Positions 36,070 through 44,686 of a DNA stretch of 64,000 nt are shown in pieces. The stretch is from assembly GCF_022921095.1 (NCBI RefSeq), contig NZ_CP095053.1, forward strand, positions 4,010,501-4,074,500, in the 5' to 3' direction. This DNA comes from Hymenobacter aerilatus. GTDB lineage: Bacteria > Bacteroidota > Bacteroidia > Cytophagales > Hymenobacteraceae. Numbering within the stretch: the first letter of the stretch is position 1; the number at the start of each line of letters is the position of its first letter. The position numbers and the translations under genes are program-made. The notes under the pieces were generated by a model. It ran no database searches, was not told the DNA's origin, and saw nothing but the letters and a program-made list of their open reading frames with translations.

Positions 36070-36732
36070 CTAGGCTGCTTCCAGCACCTCGGCGTCGTTG
36101 TGCGCGGGCGAATTCACGCGGGTTGTCACTGTGTACTCTTTCATGCCATCGGTGGGGTAGGGCACCAGTAACTGCTGATGGTCAGCGGGGCTGAGGGTAT
36201 CGGCCAGCCAGGCCTGCTCGGCTTCCGGGCCAGGTAGCACCACGGGCATGCGCGTGTGCAGGCGGGCCATCAGCTCATTGGGCTCGGTGGTGATGATGGT
36301 GAAGGTAGGCAGCACCTCCCCGGTTTGGCGGTCCAGCCACTCGTCCCAGAGGCCGGCAAAGGCAAACGGCTGCTCGTCTTGCAAAAGAATGCGGTGCGGC
36401 ACCTTGCCCTGGGGCGTCTGCTGCCACTCATAAAACGAATCGGCCAGCACCAGGCAGCGCCGCCGCTGGAGCAACTGCCGAAACGACGGCTTGTCGACCA
36501 GGGTCTCGGCCCGGGCGTTGATGGGCTTCACCGCCTTTTTCAGGTCCTGCACCCAGCCTGGTATCAGCCCCCACTGCACCAGCTGAATCTTGTCGGGCGC
36601 AGCGTTGGTGATGATGGGCAGGCGCTGTGAGGGAGCCGCGTTATAATTCGGCTCGTTGGGCTCTGTGAGGGTAGCGCCAAAGCGCTTAGCCAGACCTGCG
36701 GCGGGCGTGAGGGTAGTATAGCGGCCACACAT
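36070..36732 (-). CDS. SRAP-family (YedK/HMCES) DNA-protein crosslink repair protein
   Basis: A 220-residue SOS response-associated peptidase, which senses abasic sites in single-stranded DNA by forming a thiazolidine crosslink through Cys2. The ATG at 36732 gives MCGRYTT, so removal of Met exposes Cys2; a start further upstream would destroy this. N72 (INARAET), E102 (FYEW) and H159 (LHTRMPVVL) match the other active-site residues of YedK (C2, N75, E105, H160). It is a single gene, converging on the small secreted protein gene. Confidence 0.95.
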   Translation of the reverse strand: MCGRYTTLTPAAGLAKRFGATLTEPNEPNYNAAPSQRLPIITNAAPDKIQLVQWGLIPGWVQDLKKAVKPINARAETLVDKPSFRQLLQRRRCLVLADSFYEWQQTPQGKVPHRILLQDEQPFAFAGLWDEWLDRQTGEVLPTFTIITTEPNELMARLHTRMPVVLPGPEAEQAWLADTLSPADHQQLLVPYPTDGMKEYTVTTRVNSPAHNDAEVLEAA

Positions 36733-36830
36733 AAGTGAAGGGGAAAAGAAGGAGAGAATCAGCAAAAGACTACTCTAAAACGCGTCAGCGTCGGGTAGAG
36801 TTCTTGATTACCGACACGTTTTACAGCGAC

Positions 36831-38396
36831 TTATTTACGGAGTTGCTCCCGCTCGTTCAGCAGCTTCAGCAGCACCCCATTCGTCCAGCCAAAACCGTCT
36901 TGCAACGGATATTCACCACCGCCAGCGGTTTTTTGCATATCCTCCACGTTGTACTTTTCCAGCAGCTTGCCGGTCTGCTGAAACACGCGGTTGTTTAGCG
37001 CAATCCAGCGGTTGGCAACCGTATCGGCCAGGGTATGCTGGTGGTAGCGGCGCAGGCCCTGCACGGCCACGTATTGCAGGGGTGCCCAGGCGTTGGGGGC
37101 GTCCCACTGCTGCCCGCTCTCATTACTGGTAGTAAGCAAGCCACCGTCGCGCAGAAACTCACTTTCGAGGCGGCGGGCAGCTTTGCGGGCCTGCCCGGCA
37201 GTGGCCACCCCGTAGGCCAACGGAAACACGCCCGCTAGGGTATGAATGCTGGCCCGGCGCCGCTCCGGCAAATCGTAATCCACATACCAGCCGGCCTGTT
37301 GGTCCCAGAAATAGCGCTGGATGGCCTTTTCCCGGCTTTTTGCTTTCTGCTGATATAGAGCAGCCTGGGCCTTATTGTCTTCCTGCTTATAAGCACGGGC
37401 CAGGGTTTGCTCCAGCACCAGCATCAGGCAGTTCAGATCAACAGGCACCAAGTTGGTGGTTTCGATGGTGCCCATGGTGTTGGCCGGGCCAAACCAGCGC
37501 GTACTAAAATCCCAGCCCGAGGCGGCAGCAGCGCGCACGTTGCGGTAGAACTCCGGCAGCGGCTGCCGCGTGAGCTTACCCGCCGCTATGTCCTCGGCAT
37601 AAGATTCTTCGCGGGGCTGGTCGCTGCTGTCCCAGTAGCGGTTCAGCAGCTCGCCCTTGGGCATCCGCACCACGCAGCGGGTAGCGGTGCCGGGTTGCAG
37701 CGAGTCGGCGCCGGCCATCCAGTAGGCGTACTCTTTTTCGAGCTGCGGGCGGTATCGGGCCAGGGTAGCGGGTGTGCCTTCGGCCTGGGCCAGCAGCTGC
37801 ACCATCTGGGCAAAGAAGGGCGGCTGCGAGCGGGTGAGGTAGTAGGTGCGGTTGCCATTCGGAATGAACCCTACCTTGTCGATGAGGTAGGCGAAGTTAT
37901 CCACCATGTCGCGCACCTGCTGGGTGCGGCCCGCCTCTTGCAGTCCTAGCATCGTAAAGTAAGAGTCCCAATAATATACCTCCCGGAAGCGCCCGCCCGG
38001 CACCACGTAGGACTTAGGCAGCGCCACCAGCGACGAGTAGGGTGCCGCAGCAGGCTGGGCCGGGCGGCGCAGCACCGTCCAGAGCGTGTCGAGGTGGGAC
38101 CGGATGCCGGCAGCCGTGTTGCTGTGGTAGGAGCCCGTATCCTGGGCAGGCAACACAAAGTAACGCCGGCTAAAAGCCTTGAGGTCGAAGCCGGGTTGGT
38201 CTTTTTCGCGCTGGTAGGCGGCCAGTATCTCGGCCGGCGGTACGGTAGGCAGCAGGTCTACAAAAGTCTTGTTGTCGGGGTAGATGCGGCCTAATTGCAC
38301 TGCCTCAAACAACCCAGGGTAGAGCTGCTTGGGCGAGGGCTGGGCGTAGGCAACGCTGGTAGCCAGAAGCAGGCAGCATAGGAAGATTCTTTTCAT
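36831..38396 (-). CDS. treA: Periplasmic trehalase (GH37)
   Basis: A 521-residue enzyme that splits trehalose into two glucoses. It has a signal peptide (MKRIFLCCLLLATSVAYA). The GH37 signatures PGGRFREVYYWDSYFTMLGL and QQWDAPNAWAPLQ are both present. By position, D296 (SGWDFSTRWF) is the general acid and E480 (LLEKYNVE) the general base, corresponding to D312 and E496 of E. coli Tre37A. Length matches the periplasmic TreA class. It stands alone, with no trehalose transporter beside it. Confidence 0.95.
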   Translation of the reverse strand: MKRIFLCCLLLATSVAYAQPSPKQLYPGLFEAVQLGRIYPDNKTFVDLLPTVPPAEILAAYQREKDQPGFDLKAFSRRYFVLPAQDTGSYHSNTAAGIRSHLDTLWTVLRRPAQPAAAPYSSLVALPKSYVVPGGRFREVYYWDSYFTMLGLQEAGRTQQVRDMVDNFAYLIDKVGFIPNGNRTYYLTRSQPPFFAQMVQLLAQAEGTPATLARYRPQLEKEYAYWMAGADSLQPGTATRCVVRMPKGELLNRYWDSSDQPREESYAEDIAAGKLTRQPLPEFYRNVRAAAASGWDFSTRWFGPANTMGTIETTNLVPVDLNCLMLVLEQTLARAYKQEDNKAQAALYQQKAKSREKAIQRYFWDQQAGWYVDYDLPERRRASIHTLAGVFPLAYGVATAGQARKAARRLESEFLRDGGLLTTSNESGQQWDAPNAWAPLQYVAVQGLRRYHQHTLADTVANRWIALNNRVFQQTGKLLEKYNVEDMQKTAGGGEYPLQDGFGWTNGVLLKLLNEREQLRK

Positions 38397-38644
38397 GGAT
38401 ACAACAGAAAGTACTCTTACAAAAAACGCAGCTGCGCCGGGGAGGTTCGCCTATCGTGCTTCTACACAGATTGCTTGCTGCCGCTGCTTCTTAGTTGAGC
38501 CGCTATTCTGTGCACAAACTCCGGTGTTGGTTGGTTGGGCTGTTCTTTCTCTTATTAAAGGCAACCCCACTCCTGGAAAGGACGTTTTCACTCCGATTGA
38601 CACCTGCTTCGCAACGACCCTTTTCCGGCCTACCTTCTCTGTAT

Positions 38645-38965
38645 ATGTCCGCTGATTTGCTGCTGACGGTTGCGCACAGCTTTCGGGTGCCGGGGCTGGG
38701 CGTGGTGGCCCTACCCGCCGAAGCAGCCCCACGCCTCCTACCCCTCGATCTGCACACCCCACTGGCCGTAACGGTCGTTTTCCCAGATGGCCGTATGGAA
38801 ACCGTAACAGCTACCGTGGAGGAGATTGAGCACTTGGGCACTGCCCGGCGCGGGCTTTTGCTGGAATTTACTATCCCTACGCTCCTACCCTCCGGCACGC
38901 ACGTTGTATCAACGGAAGCTATGCTGGTATCGAATAATTCAATGGGAAAACCGTACCTTTTCTAA
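38645..38965 (+). CDS. Small hypothetical protein, beta-rich
   Basis: A 106-residue protein starting MSADLLLTVAHSFRVPGLGV. The frame is open from 38495, but the extra 50 N-terminal residues look like untranslated leader (Leu/Phe/Arg-rich, atypical), so the internal ATG is preferred. The pattern FRVPGLGVVALP... PLAVTVVFPDGRMETVTATV resembles a small beta-barrel of the translation-factor domain 2 type, but I do not assign a family. It ends 59 bp before the catalase start in the same direction. Confidence 0.55.
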   Translation: MSADLLLTVAHSFRVPGLGVVALPAEAAPRLLPLDLHTPLAVTVVFPDGRMETVTATVEEIEHLGTARRGLLLEFTIPTLLPSGTHVVSTEAMLVSNNSMGKPYLF

Positions 38966-39024
38966 ACTCAAGTCAGTTTATAGCAGTTATTTCGGGGCAC
39001 CAAAACCATCCAACCAATACCACT

Positions 39025-40662
39025 ATGGCAGACGAAACCCACAACGGCCAGCACACGCCCGCCGACGGTACCGGCACCGCCGTGAACGGCGTAGGCACTT
39101 CGCACGACCAGCGCACCGCTGACGGCGAAAATGCCCAAACCCTGACCACCCGCCAGGGCCACCCGCTGACCAACAACCAGAACCTGCGCACCGTGGGCAA
39201 CCGCGGTCCGGCTACACTGGAGAACTACCAGTTCATTGAGAAAATCAGCCACTTCGACCGTGAGCGGGTTCCTGAGCGCGTGGTGCACGCCCGCGGCGCC
39301 GGCGCCCACGGCGTATTCGAAGCCTACGGTAAGGTAGGCGACGAGCCCATTGAGAAATACACCCGCGCCAAGCTGTTCAACACCAAGGGCAAAGAAACGC
39401 CGGTGTTTGTGCGCTTCTCTACGGTAGGCCACGGCGGCCACTCGCCCGAAACTCTGCGCGACCCGCGCGGCTTTGCGGTGAAGTTTTACACCGAAGACGG
39501 CAACTGGGACCTGGTAGGCAACAACCTAAAGGTGTTCTTCATCCGCGACGCGATGAAGTTCCCAGACCTGATTCACTCGCAGAAGCCCGACCCCGTGCAC
39601 AACCGCCAGACCGGCGAGCGGATCTTCGACTTCATCTGCAACACGCCCGAGGCTATGCACATGGTGTCGTTCCTGTTCTCGCCCTGGGGCATTCCGGCCA
39701 ACTACCGCCAAATGCAAGGCTCGGGTGTGAACACCTATAAGTGGGTGAACAAAGACGGCGACGCCGTGCTGGTGAAATACCACTGGGAGCCCCTGGAAGG
39801 CGTGAAAAACCTGACCGCCGGCGAAGCCGAGAAGATTCAGGCCAAGAACTTCAACCACGCTACCCAAGACCTGTACGAGAACATCAAGAAGGGCAACTTC
39901 CCCAAGTGGGAGCTGCGCGTGCAGATCATGTCGGACGACGAGCACCTCGAGTTAGACTTCGATCCGCTGGACGACACCAAGATTTGGCCTGAAGACCAGT
40001 TCCCGCACCTGCCCGTGGGTATGATGACGCTGAACAAGAACCCCGAGAACTACTTCGCTGAGGTAGAGCAGGCGGCGTTCGGTACCGGCGTACTGGTAGA
40101 TGGCCTCGATTTCTCGGACGATAAGATGCTGCAAGGCCGCACTTTCTCTTACTCCGACACGCAGCGCTACCGCGTGGGTGCCAACTACTTGCAGCTGCCC
40201 ATCAACGCACCTAAGAAGCATGTGGCTACCAACCAGCGCGATGGCCAGATGACCTACCACGTGGACTCGGCTCCTGGCCAGAACAACCACGTGAACTACG
40301 AGCCATCTTCGCTGAACGGCCTGAAGGAAGCCCCCCGCTCGGCTCCCGACCACATGCCGCAGTACACTGGCCGCCTGGTGCGTCAGACCATCGACCGCGA
40401 AAACAACTTCAAGCAAGCCGGTGAGCGGTACCGCCTGCACGAAGATTGGGAGCGCGACGACCTGATCAGCAACATGTCGGGTGCGCTGGCCGATGCCGCC
40501 GAGGTGATTCAGAACAAGATGATTGAGCTGTGCACCAACTGCGACCCAGACTGGGGTCAGCGCTTGCGCGAAGGCATTGCCGAGAAGAAAAGCATGATGA
40601 AAAAGGAGGAAGAAGCCGTGCAGCAAGCCGAAGAGCTGGCTCACGACGCCAAGCCATACTAA
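39025..40662 (+). CDS. katA: Monofunctional haem catalase
   Basis: A 545-residue clade-type catalase that dismutates hydrogen peroxide. The catalytic His is H88 (RVVHARGAGAHG), the distal Asn lies in LVGNNLKVFFIRDA (~166), and the proximal haem-ligand Tyr is Y376 in FSYSDTQRY. An extra ~55-residue hydrophilic N-terminus (HNGQHTPADGTGTAVNG...) precedes the core, and a Lys/Glu-rich tail ends it. No signal peptide is seen, so it should be cytoplasmic. It is followed by a very strong terminator. No OxyR gene is adjacent. Confidence 0.96.
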   Translation: MADETHNGQHTPADGTGTAVNGVGTSHDQRTADGENAQTLTTRQGHPLTNNQNLRTVGNRGPATLENYQFIEKISHFDRERVPERVVHARGAGAHGVFEAYGKVGDEPIEKYTRAKLFNTKGKETPVFVRFSTVGHGGHSPETLRDPRGFAVKFYTEDGNWDLVGNNLKVFFIRDAMKFPDLIHSQKPDPVHNRQTGERIFDFICNTPEAMHMVSFLFSPWGIPANYRQMQGSGVNTYKWVNKDGDAVLVKYHWEPLEGVKNLTAGEAEKIQAKNFNHATQDLYENIKKGNFPKWELRVQIMSDDEHLELDFDPLDDTKIWPEDQFPHLPVGMMTLNKNPENYFAEVEQAAFGTGVLVDGLDFSDDKMLQGRTFSYSDTQRYRVGANYLQLPINAPKKHVATNQRDGQMTYHVDSAPGQNNHVNYEPSSLNGLKEAPRSAPDHMPQYTGRLVRQTIDRENNFKQAGERYRLHEDWERDDLISNMSGALADAAEVIQNKMIELCTNCDPDWGQRLREGIAEKKSMMKKEEEAVQQAEELAHDAKPY

Positions 40663-40682
40663 TTCATTCGTAGCTTGAATCG

Positions 40683-40722
40683 AAAAAGGGGGCGCTGACA
40701 GTGGTCAGCGCCCCCTTTTTTT
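40683..40722 (+). terminator. Terminator of the catalase gene
   Basis: A 12-bp GC-rich stem (40688-40699 GGGGGCGCTGAC with 40704-40715) with an AGTG loop is flanked by A5 on one side and T7 on the other, a textbook intrinsic terminator. Confidence 0.95.
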
Positions 40723-40751
40723 GTAACCAACCGCGTCTATCATATATTAAT

Positions 40752-40893
40752 CGTCTGTCATCCTGCGCTTGCGAAGGACCTTTTCGCGCTAGCACGACAA
40801 GCGTCACTACGGCTCGTTCTTGCATTCATCGCTTGCACTTGAAAAGGTCCTTCGGCACTGGCTTGATGCGCCACATGCTCAGGATGACAGACG
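40752..40893. repeat. Palindromic repeat, copy 4
   Basis: Termini are CGTCTGTCATCCTG and AGGATGACAGACG. Inner arms GCGAAGGACCTTTTCGCG and GAAAAGGTCCTTCG pair less well than in other copies, and the right arm has the extra block GGCTTGATGCGCCACATG. This is the most diverged of the seven copies. It lies between the catalase terminator and the 3' end of the CDF gene. Confidence 0.75.
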
Positions 40894-40909
40894 GTTTTAC
40901 TTTATAACA

Positions 40910-41842
40910 TCACTCCATCGGCTGGATGAACACGTGCTTGATGTGCGGTAACTGTTGCTGCACGGCCGCCTGCACGCGCGCTACTGCCACCGCTACCTCC
41001 TGCGCTGACAGTTGAGGCTGAAACCGTACGCGCACCACAATCAGCAGCTCTTCCGGCCCCAAGTAGCTCGAAAGGGGCTCTTCAGCTGCCGCTACGGCTT
41101 CGTCGGTACATACTACCGTCGTTACGTGTTGCAGCACATCTACCTCGGCGGGTTCGCCCATCAGCAGACTTTTCGTTTCGCGCAGCAATAGCGTAGCCAC
41201 CGTCAGTAGAATCAGACCAATACCCAAGGAGGCGACGCCATCAAGGGCAGGCATGTTGAGCGTGTGGCTGAGGTAGACGCCCAGAAAAGCCACCGAGAGG
41301 CCCAGCAAGTCGGCAGCGTCTTCGAACAGCACTACAAAGGTGCCGGGGTCTTTGCTGCTGTGGAAGGCTCGCCAGAACCCTACCCCCCGGCGCTGGGCGT
41401 TGAAGGTGCGACGGGCCAGCAAGAACGAGCCCCCATCGAGCAGAAACGCAATGCCCAGCACCCAGTAGTTCCAGGTAGGGTCTTGCAAAGGCTCGGGGTG
41501 GCGCAGGTGCTCCACGCCCTCGTAGAGCGACACGCCCCCGCCAATCCCGAAAATGCACACTGATACCACAAAGGCCCAGAAATACAGCTCGCGCCCGTAA
41601 CCGAAAGGCCGGCGGGCATCGGCCGGACGCTGGCTGCGGCTCAAGCCCAGTAGCAGCAGCCACTCGTTGATGGTATCTACCAGGGAGTGAATACCTTCCG
41701 ACAGCATAGCCGAACTGCCGGTGAAGTAAGAAGCCACAAACTTGACGACAGCAATGGCCAGGTTGGCCGCCAGCGCCCCGAAAATGGCAACTTTGGAAGA
41801 CGGCTGCTCGGGCGCAGCACTAGGAGGGGTAGCAGATGGCAC
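40910..41842 (-). CDS. Cation diffusion facilitator (CDF) metal exporter
   Basis: A 310-residue inner-membrane protein with about six membrane segments. The metal-site motifs are SEGIHSLVDTINEWLL in TM2 and LFEDAADLLGLSVAF in TM5, both matching the Asp/His positions of CDF proton antiporters for Zn, Fe, Mn or Co. A cytosolic C-terminal ferredoxin-like domain (ELLIVVRVRFQPQLS... IKHVFIQP) follows. The metal cannot be read from sequence. It is divergent from the NDH-2 gene with a 136-bp gap. Confidence 0.9.
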   Translation of the reverse strand: MPSATPPSAAPEQPSSKVAIFGALAANLAIAVVKFVASYFTGSSAMLSEGIHSLVDTINEWLLLLGLSRSQRPADARRPFGYGRELYFWAFVVSVCIFGIGGGVSLYEGVEHLRHPEPLQDPTWNYWVLGIAFLLDGGSFLLARRTFNAQRRGVGFWRAFHSSKDPGTFVVLFEDAADLLGLSVAFLGVYLSHTLNMPALDGVASLGIGLILLTVATLLLRETKSLLMGEPAEVDVLQHVTTVVCTDEAVAAAEEPLSSYLGPEELLIVVRVRFQPQLSAQEVAVAVARVQAAVQQQLPHIKHVFIQPME

Positions 41843-41978
41843 AGTGTGGAGGGAGAAAGTTGGGAGCTTGTATACGCATAGCTATTCGCAACAGCCACTG
41901 CTATTTGCAACAGGAACCCGCGCTTTCCGGTATAGGACTAGTGCATTTGCTTTTGTTTCTGACCCTTTGAGTACCACG

Positions 41979-43337
41979 ATGCAAGATTTAGCGAAACTGG
42001 AAGACCTTGGCAAGCCGCGCGTGGTGATTGTAGGAGGTGGATTTGCCGGACTAGAGCTGGCCAAAACCCTGCACGACGCCCCTGTGCAGGTGGTGCTGAT
42101 TGACAAACAGAACTACCACGCCTTTCAGCCCCTACTCTACCAAGTAGCCACGGCGGGCCTGGGTGCCCCCGATATTGTGTCGCCCTTTCGCAAGATTCTG
42201 AACAAGCAGAAGAACTTCTATTTCCGCATGGCCGAGGTGCAGTCGGTGGATGCGGAGGCGCAGATGGTGCACACCTCCATCGGGCTGATTAAGTACGACT
42301 ACCTGGTGATTGCCACAGGCGCCACCACCAATTACTTCGGCGACGAGCAGATGCAGCACAATGCCACTGCCATCAAATGTCTCGAAGATGCCATTGAACT
42401 GCGCAATACAGTGCTGTCGAACTTCGAGAAAGCCCTGCAAACGAACGACAATGAGCAGATCAACAGCCTGCTCGACTTTGTGATTGTAGGCGGCGGCCCT
42501 ACCGGGGTAGAGGTGGCCGGAGCCCTAAGTGAACTGCGCAAGCACGTGTTTCCGTACGACTACAAGGAAATCGACTTCAAGCAGATGGACATTCACCTTG
42601 TGCAAAGTGGCCCGGTGCTGCTGAAGGGCATGTCGGAAGAAGCCTCGGCCAAGTCACTGGAGTATCTGAAAGAATACGGCGTGCAAGTGTGGCTGAACGT
42701 GCGCGTAAAATCCTACGACGGCTATACCGTAACGCTGAGCAACGGCCAGACGCTCATCACCCGCACCCTCATCTGGGCAGCCGGCGTCAAAGGGGCACCC
42801 ATTGCGGGTTTGAAACCCGAAGCTCTCCTGAAGGGCAACCGCTACCAGGTAGATGCTTACAGCCGTGTGACGGGCTACGAAAACATATTTGCCCTCGGCG
42901 ACATTGCCGCCATGCAGCTACCTGACTACCCCGAGGGTCACCCGATGGTAGCGCAGCCTGCTCTGCAACAAGGGCAGCACCTGGGCAAAAACCTACCCCG
43001 CCTGCTAGCCGGACAACCGCTGGAGCCTTTCGACTATAACGACAGAGGTGCCATGGCCACCATCGGCCGCAACCACGCCGTAGCCGACGTGAAGCTGCCC
43101 GGTGGCAAGGAATACCGCACGCAGGGCTTTTTTGCCTGGCTGATGTGGACGTATGTTCACGTCGTTTCATTAGTCAGCTTCCGTAACCGTTTCGCAGTAT
43201 TCCTCAACTGGACCTGGAGCTATTTTTCCTACGATAAAGGCCTACGCTCCATCATCGGCAAAACCAAAGACCCGCTCCGGGTAAAGGTAGATGAGCACTC
43301 CAACGAGCCAGAACTAGTAGCTCCGCTGAAGGAGTAG
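41979..43337 (+). CDS. ndh: Type II NADH dehydrogenase (NDH-2)
   Basis: A 452-residue single-subunit flavoprotein that passes electrons from NADH to quinone without pumping protons. It has an FAD Rossmann motif VIVGGGFAGLELAK near the N-terminus, a second NAD(H)-binding motif VIVGGGPTGVEVAGAL around 170, the FAD contact NIFALGDIAA and a C-terminal amphipathic, aromatic-rich membrane-binding part (FAWLMWTYVHVVSLVSFRNR). The frame runs further upstream, but the ATG at 41979 (MQDLAKLEDLGKPRVVIVGG) places the first strand correctly. The stop TAG is followed at once by TGA, at the edge of repeat copy 5. Confidence 0.94.
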   Translation: MQDLAKLEDLGKPRVVIVGGGFAGLELAKTLHDAPVQVVLIDKQNYHAFQPLLYQVATAGLGAPDIVSPFRKILNKQKNFYFRMAEVQSVDAEAQMVHTSIGLIKYDYLVIATGATTNYFGDEQMQHNATAIKCLEDAIELRNTVLSNFEKALQTNDNEQINSLLDFVIVGGGPTGVEVAGALSELRKHVFPYDYKEIDFKQMDIHLVQSGPVLLKGMSEEASAKSLEYLKEYGVQVWLNVRVKSYDGYTVTLSNGQTLITRTLIWAAGVKGAPIAGLKPEALLKGNRYQVDAYSRVTGYENIFALGDIAAMQLPDYPEGHPMVAQPALQQGQHLGKNLPRLLAGQPLEPFDYNDRGAMATIGRNHAVADVKLPGGKEYRTQGFFAWLMWTYVHVVSLVSFRNRFAVFLNWTWSYFSYDKGLRSIIGKTKDPLRVKVDEHSNEPELVAPLKE

Positions 43338-43362
43338 TGAGTCTGTGCGTCTAAAACCATGT

Positions 43363-43517
43363 GTGTCATCCTGAGCGCAGCGAAGGACCTTCTCACGGTA
43401 GAACGAGTCGTTGTTATGACTGTCGTTCAGCCGTGAGAAGGTCCTTCGCTGCGCTCAGGATGACACGCGTTTTATCTTACTCACTCCCTACTCCCCTACC
43501 CTCACTATCTCACCATT
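43363..43517. repeat. Palindromic repeat copy 5 with an 8-bp-unit arm on the right
   Basis: The palindrome is 43363-43466 (GTGTCATCCTGAGCGCAGCG and its complement, with CTTCTCACGGTAGAACGA inside). From about 43477 to 43520 the right flank reads, on the minus strand, TATGAAAT, GGTGAGAT, AGTGAGGG and further degenerate 8-mers. The TGA stop of the GH43 gene lies in the first of these units. Confidence 0.8.
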
Positions 43518-44495
43518 TCATACTTCCGGCGCGGGTTGTGGCGCGGGGTTGGGGGTACCGTCGGGCAGCACGCGGGGCCAGCCGTTTTCGTAGACTACCC
43601 GGCTTAGCAGCATCACGCGCCGGGAGTAACCTTGTTCGTCGTTGATGGCATCGAAGGTAGGCTGGCGCGGATCGATGGCGTGGTAGGCCAGCCAGTCCTG
43701 GCCGGCTGCGTCAGTGATGAGGCAGTTGTGGCCCGGTGCGTGCCAGTGCGCGTTTCCTACCAAGATAGTACTATCGGGGCGGCCGGTGGCCTGGGCTAGC
43801 GTTTCGAAGAGGCCGGTGGCATGGCGGGCGCGGGCTACCATCACGCCATAGTGCGCATCGGGGCCGCAGCAGTTGTTGCCAGAGTAGAACAGGTAGTACC
43901 ACTCATTGCGCAGCACCACCCAGCTACCCTCAATTAGGTGCTGGTATTCGTCGGCGCCGCCGTCGGGCTGCACCAGCTGTACTTCTTCGCTATCTGGTGC
44001 AAACGACAGCCTATCGGGCGTCAGTTCCCGCACCCGCAGCGGCCCGAAGCCGGAGCCCCAGTACAGCAACCGCTGGCCAGTAACGGGGTCGTCGAACGCC
44101 ATGGGGTCGATGGCCTCGAAGCCTGCGCCGCAGAGTAGCGGCTCGCCCTTGTCCGCAAATGGTCCGGTGGGATGCTCGGCGGTGGCTACAGCCAGACAAA
44201 GCCCACCTCCGCCGTTAGGCTGAGCCGAGTAGTAGAGGTAATAACGGCCGTCGATTTCGCTCACGTGTGGCGCCCAAAGCCGTTGGGTGGCATCGGCCCA
44301 GGTGGGCTTGTGGGGTAGGGCTTCGCCCAGCCATTCCCAATGTACCAAGTCCTGCGAGCGGGCTACTTGCAAGTTAATAATCACTCCGTCGCGCTTGGTT
44401 TGCGTACCGTAGGCGTAGTACCAGCCATCTACCGCCCGAATAATGGTAGGGTCCGGAAAATCGTCATCAAGGATAGGATTGGTGTAGGTAGGCAT
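43518..44495 (-). CDS. GH43-family glycosidase, probably arabinan- or xylan-active
   Basis: A 325-residue five-bladed beta-propeller enzyme of family 43. The three catalytic residues are visible: D15 (DFPDPTIIR, base), D130 (FEAIDPMAFDD, pKa modulator) and E189 (HLIEGSWVV, acid). GNAHWHAPGHNCLI is a conserved blade. Family members remove arabinose or xylose units from plant polysaccharides. There is no signal peptide at the start used, so it either acts in the cytoplasm on imported oligosaccharides or has an unrecognised N-terminus. Unusually, both its stop codon and its immediate upstream leader are made of 8-bp repeat units. Confidence 0.9.
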   Translation of the reverse strand: MPTYTNPILDDDFPDPTIIRAVDGWYYAYGTQTKRDGVIINLQVARSQDLVHWEWLGEALPHKPTWADATQRLWAPHVSEIDGRYYLYYSAQPNGGGGLCLAVATAEHPTGPFADKGEPLLCGAGFEAIDPMAFDDPVTGQRLLYWGSGFGPLRVRELTPDRLSFAPDSEEVQLVQPDGGADEYQHLIEGSWVVLRNEWYYLFYSGNNCCGPDAHYGVMVARARHATGLFETLAQATGRPDSTILVGNAHWHAPGHNCLITDAAGQDWLAYHAIDPRQPTFDAINDEQGYSRRVMLLSRVVYENGWPRVLPDGTPNPAPQPAPEV

Positions 44496-44498
44496 AAT

Positions 44499-44686
44499 GG
44501 TGAAGTGGTGAGGTGGTGAAGTTGTGAAATAATACGGCTGTCATCCTCTATCTGGCGTCCGCCTGCGAAGGACCTTATGCCCGTAGAACGAGTCGTTGGT
44601 ACGCTTGTCGTTCTAACGTGATAAGGTCCTTCGCAGGCGGACGCCAGATAGAGGATGACAGCCGTATTATTTCACCATACCTCAAT
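44499..44686. repeat. Composite repeat: 8-bp tandem arms around palindrome copy 6
   Basis: Left arm: GGTGAAGT, GGTGAGGT, GGTGAAGT, TGTGAAAT in exact 8-bp register at 44499-44530. The palindrome is 44524-44675 (152 bp), with the longest perfect arms of the family (about 50 bp; CGGCTGTCATCCTCTATCTG and its complement). Right arm: inverted units GGTGAAAT, GAGGTAT and GGTGAATT read on the minus strand. The right arm supplies the TGA stop of the 144-codon gene (44687-44689), and the left arm touches the GH43 start codon. Confidence 0.85.

Noticed and set aside
38495..38644. 50-residue N-terminal extension of the small protein at 38645
   Set aside because: The extension has no conserved look and uses atypical codons; the internal ATG precedes the compact beta-rich part.
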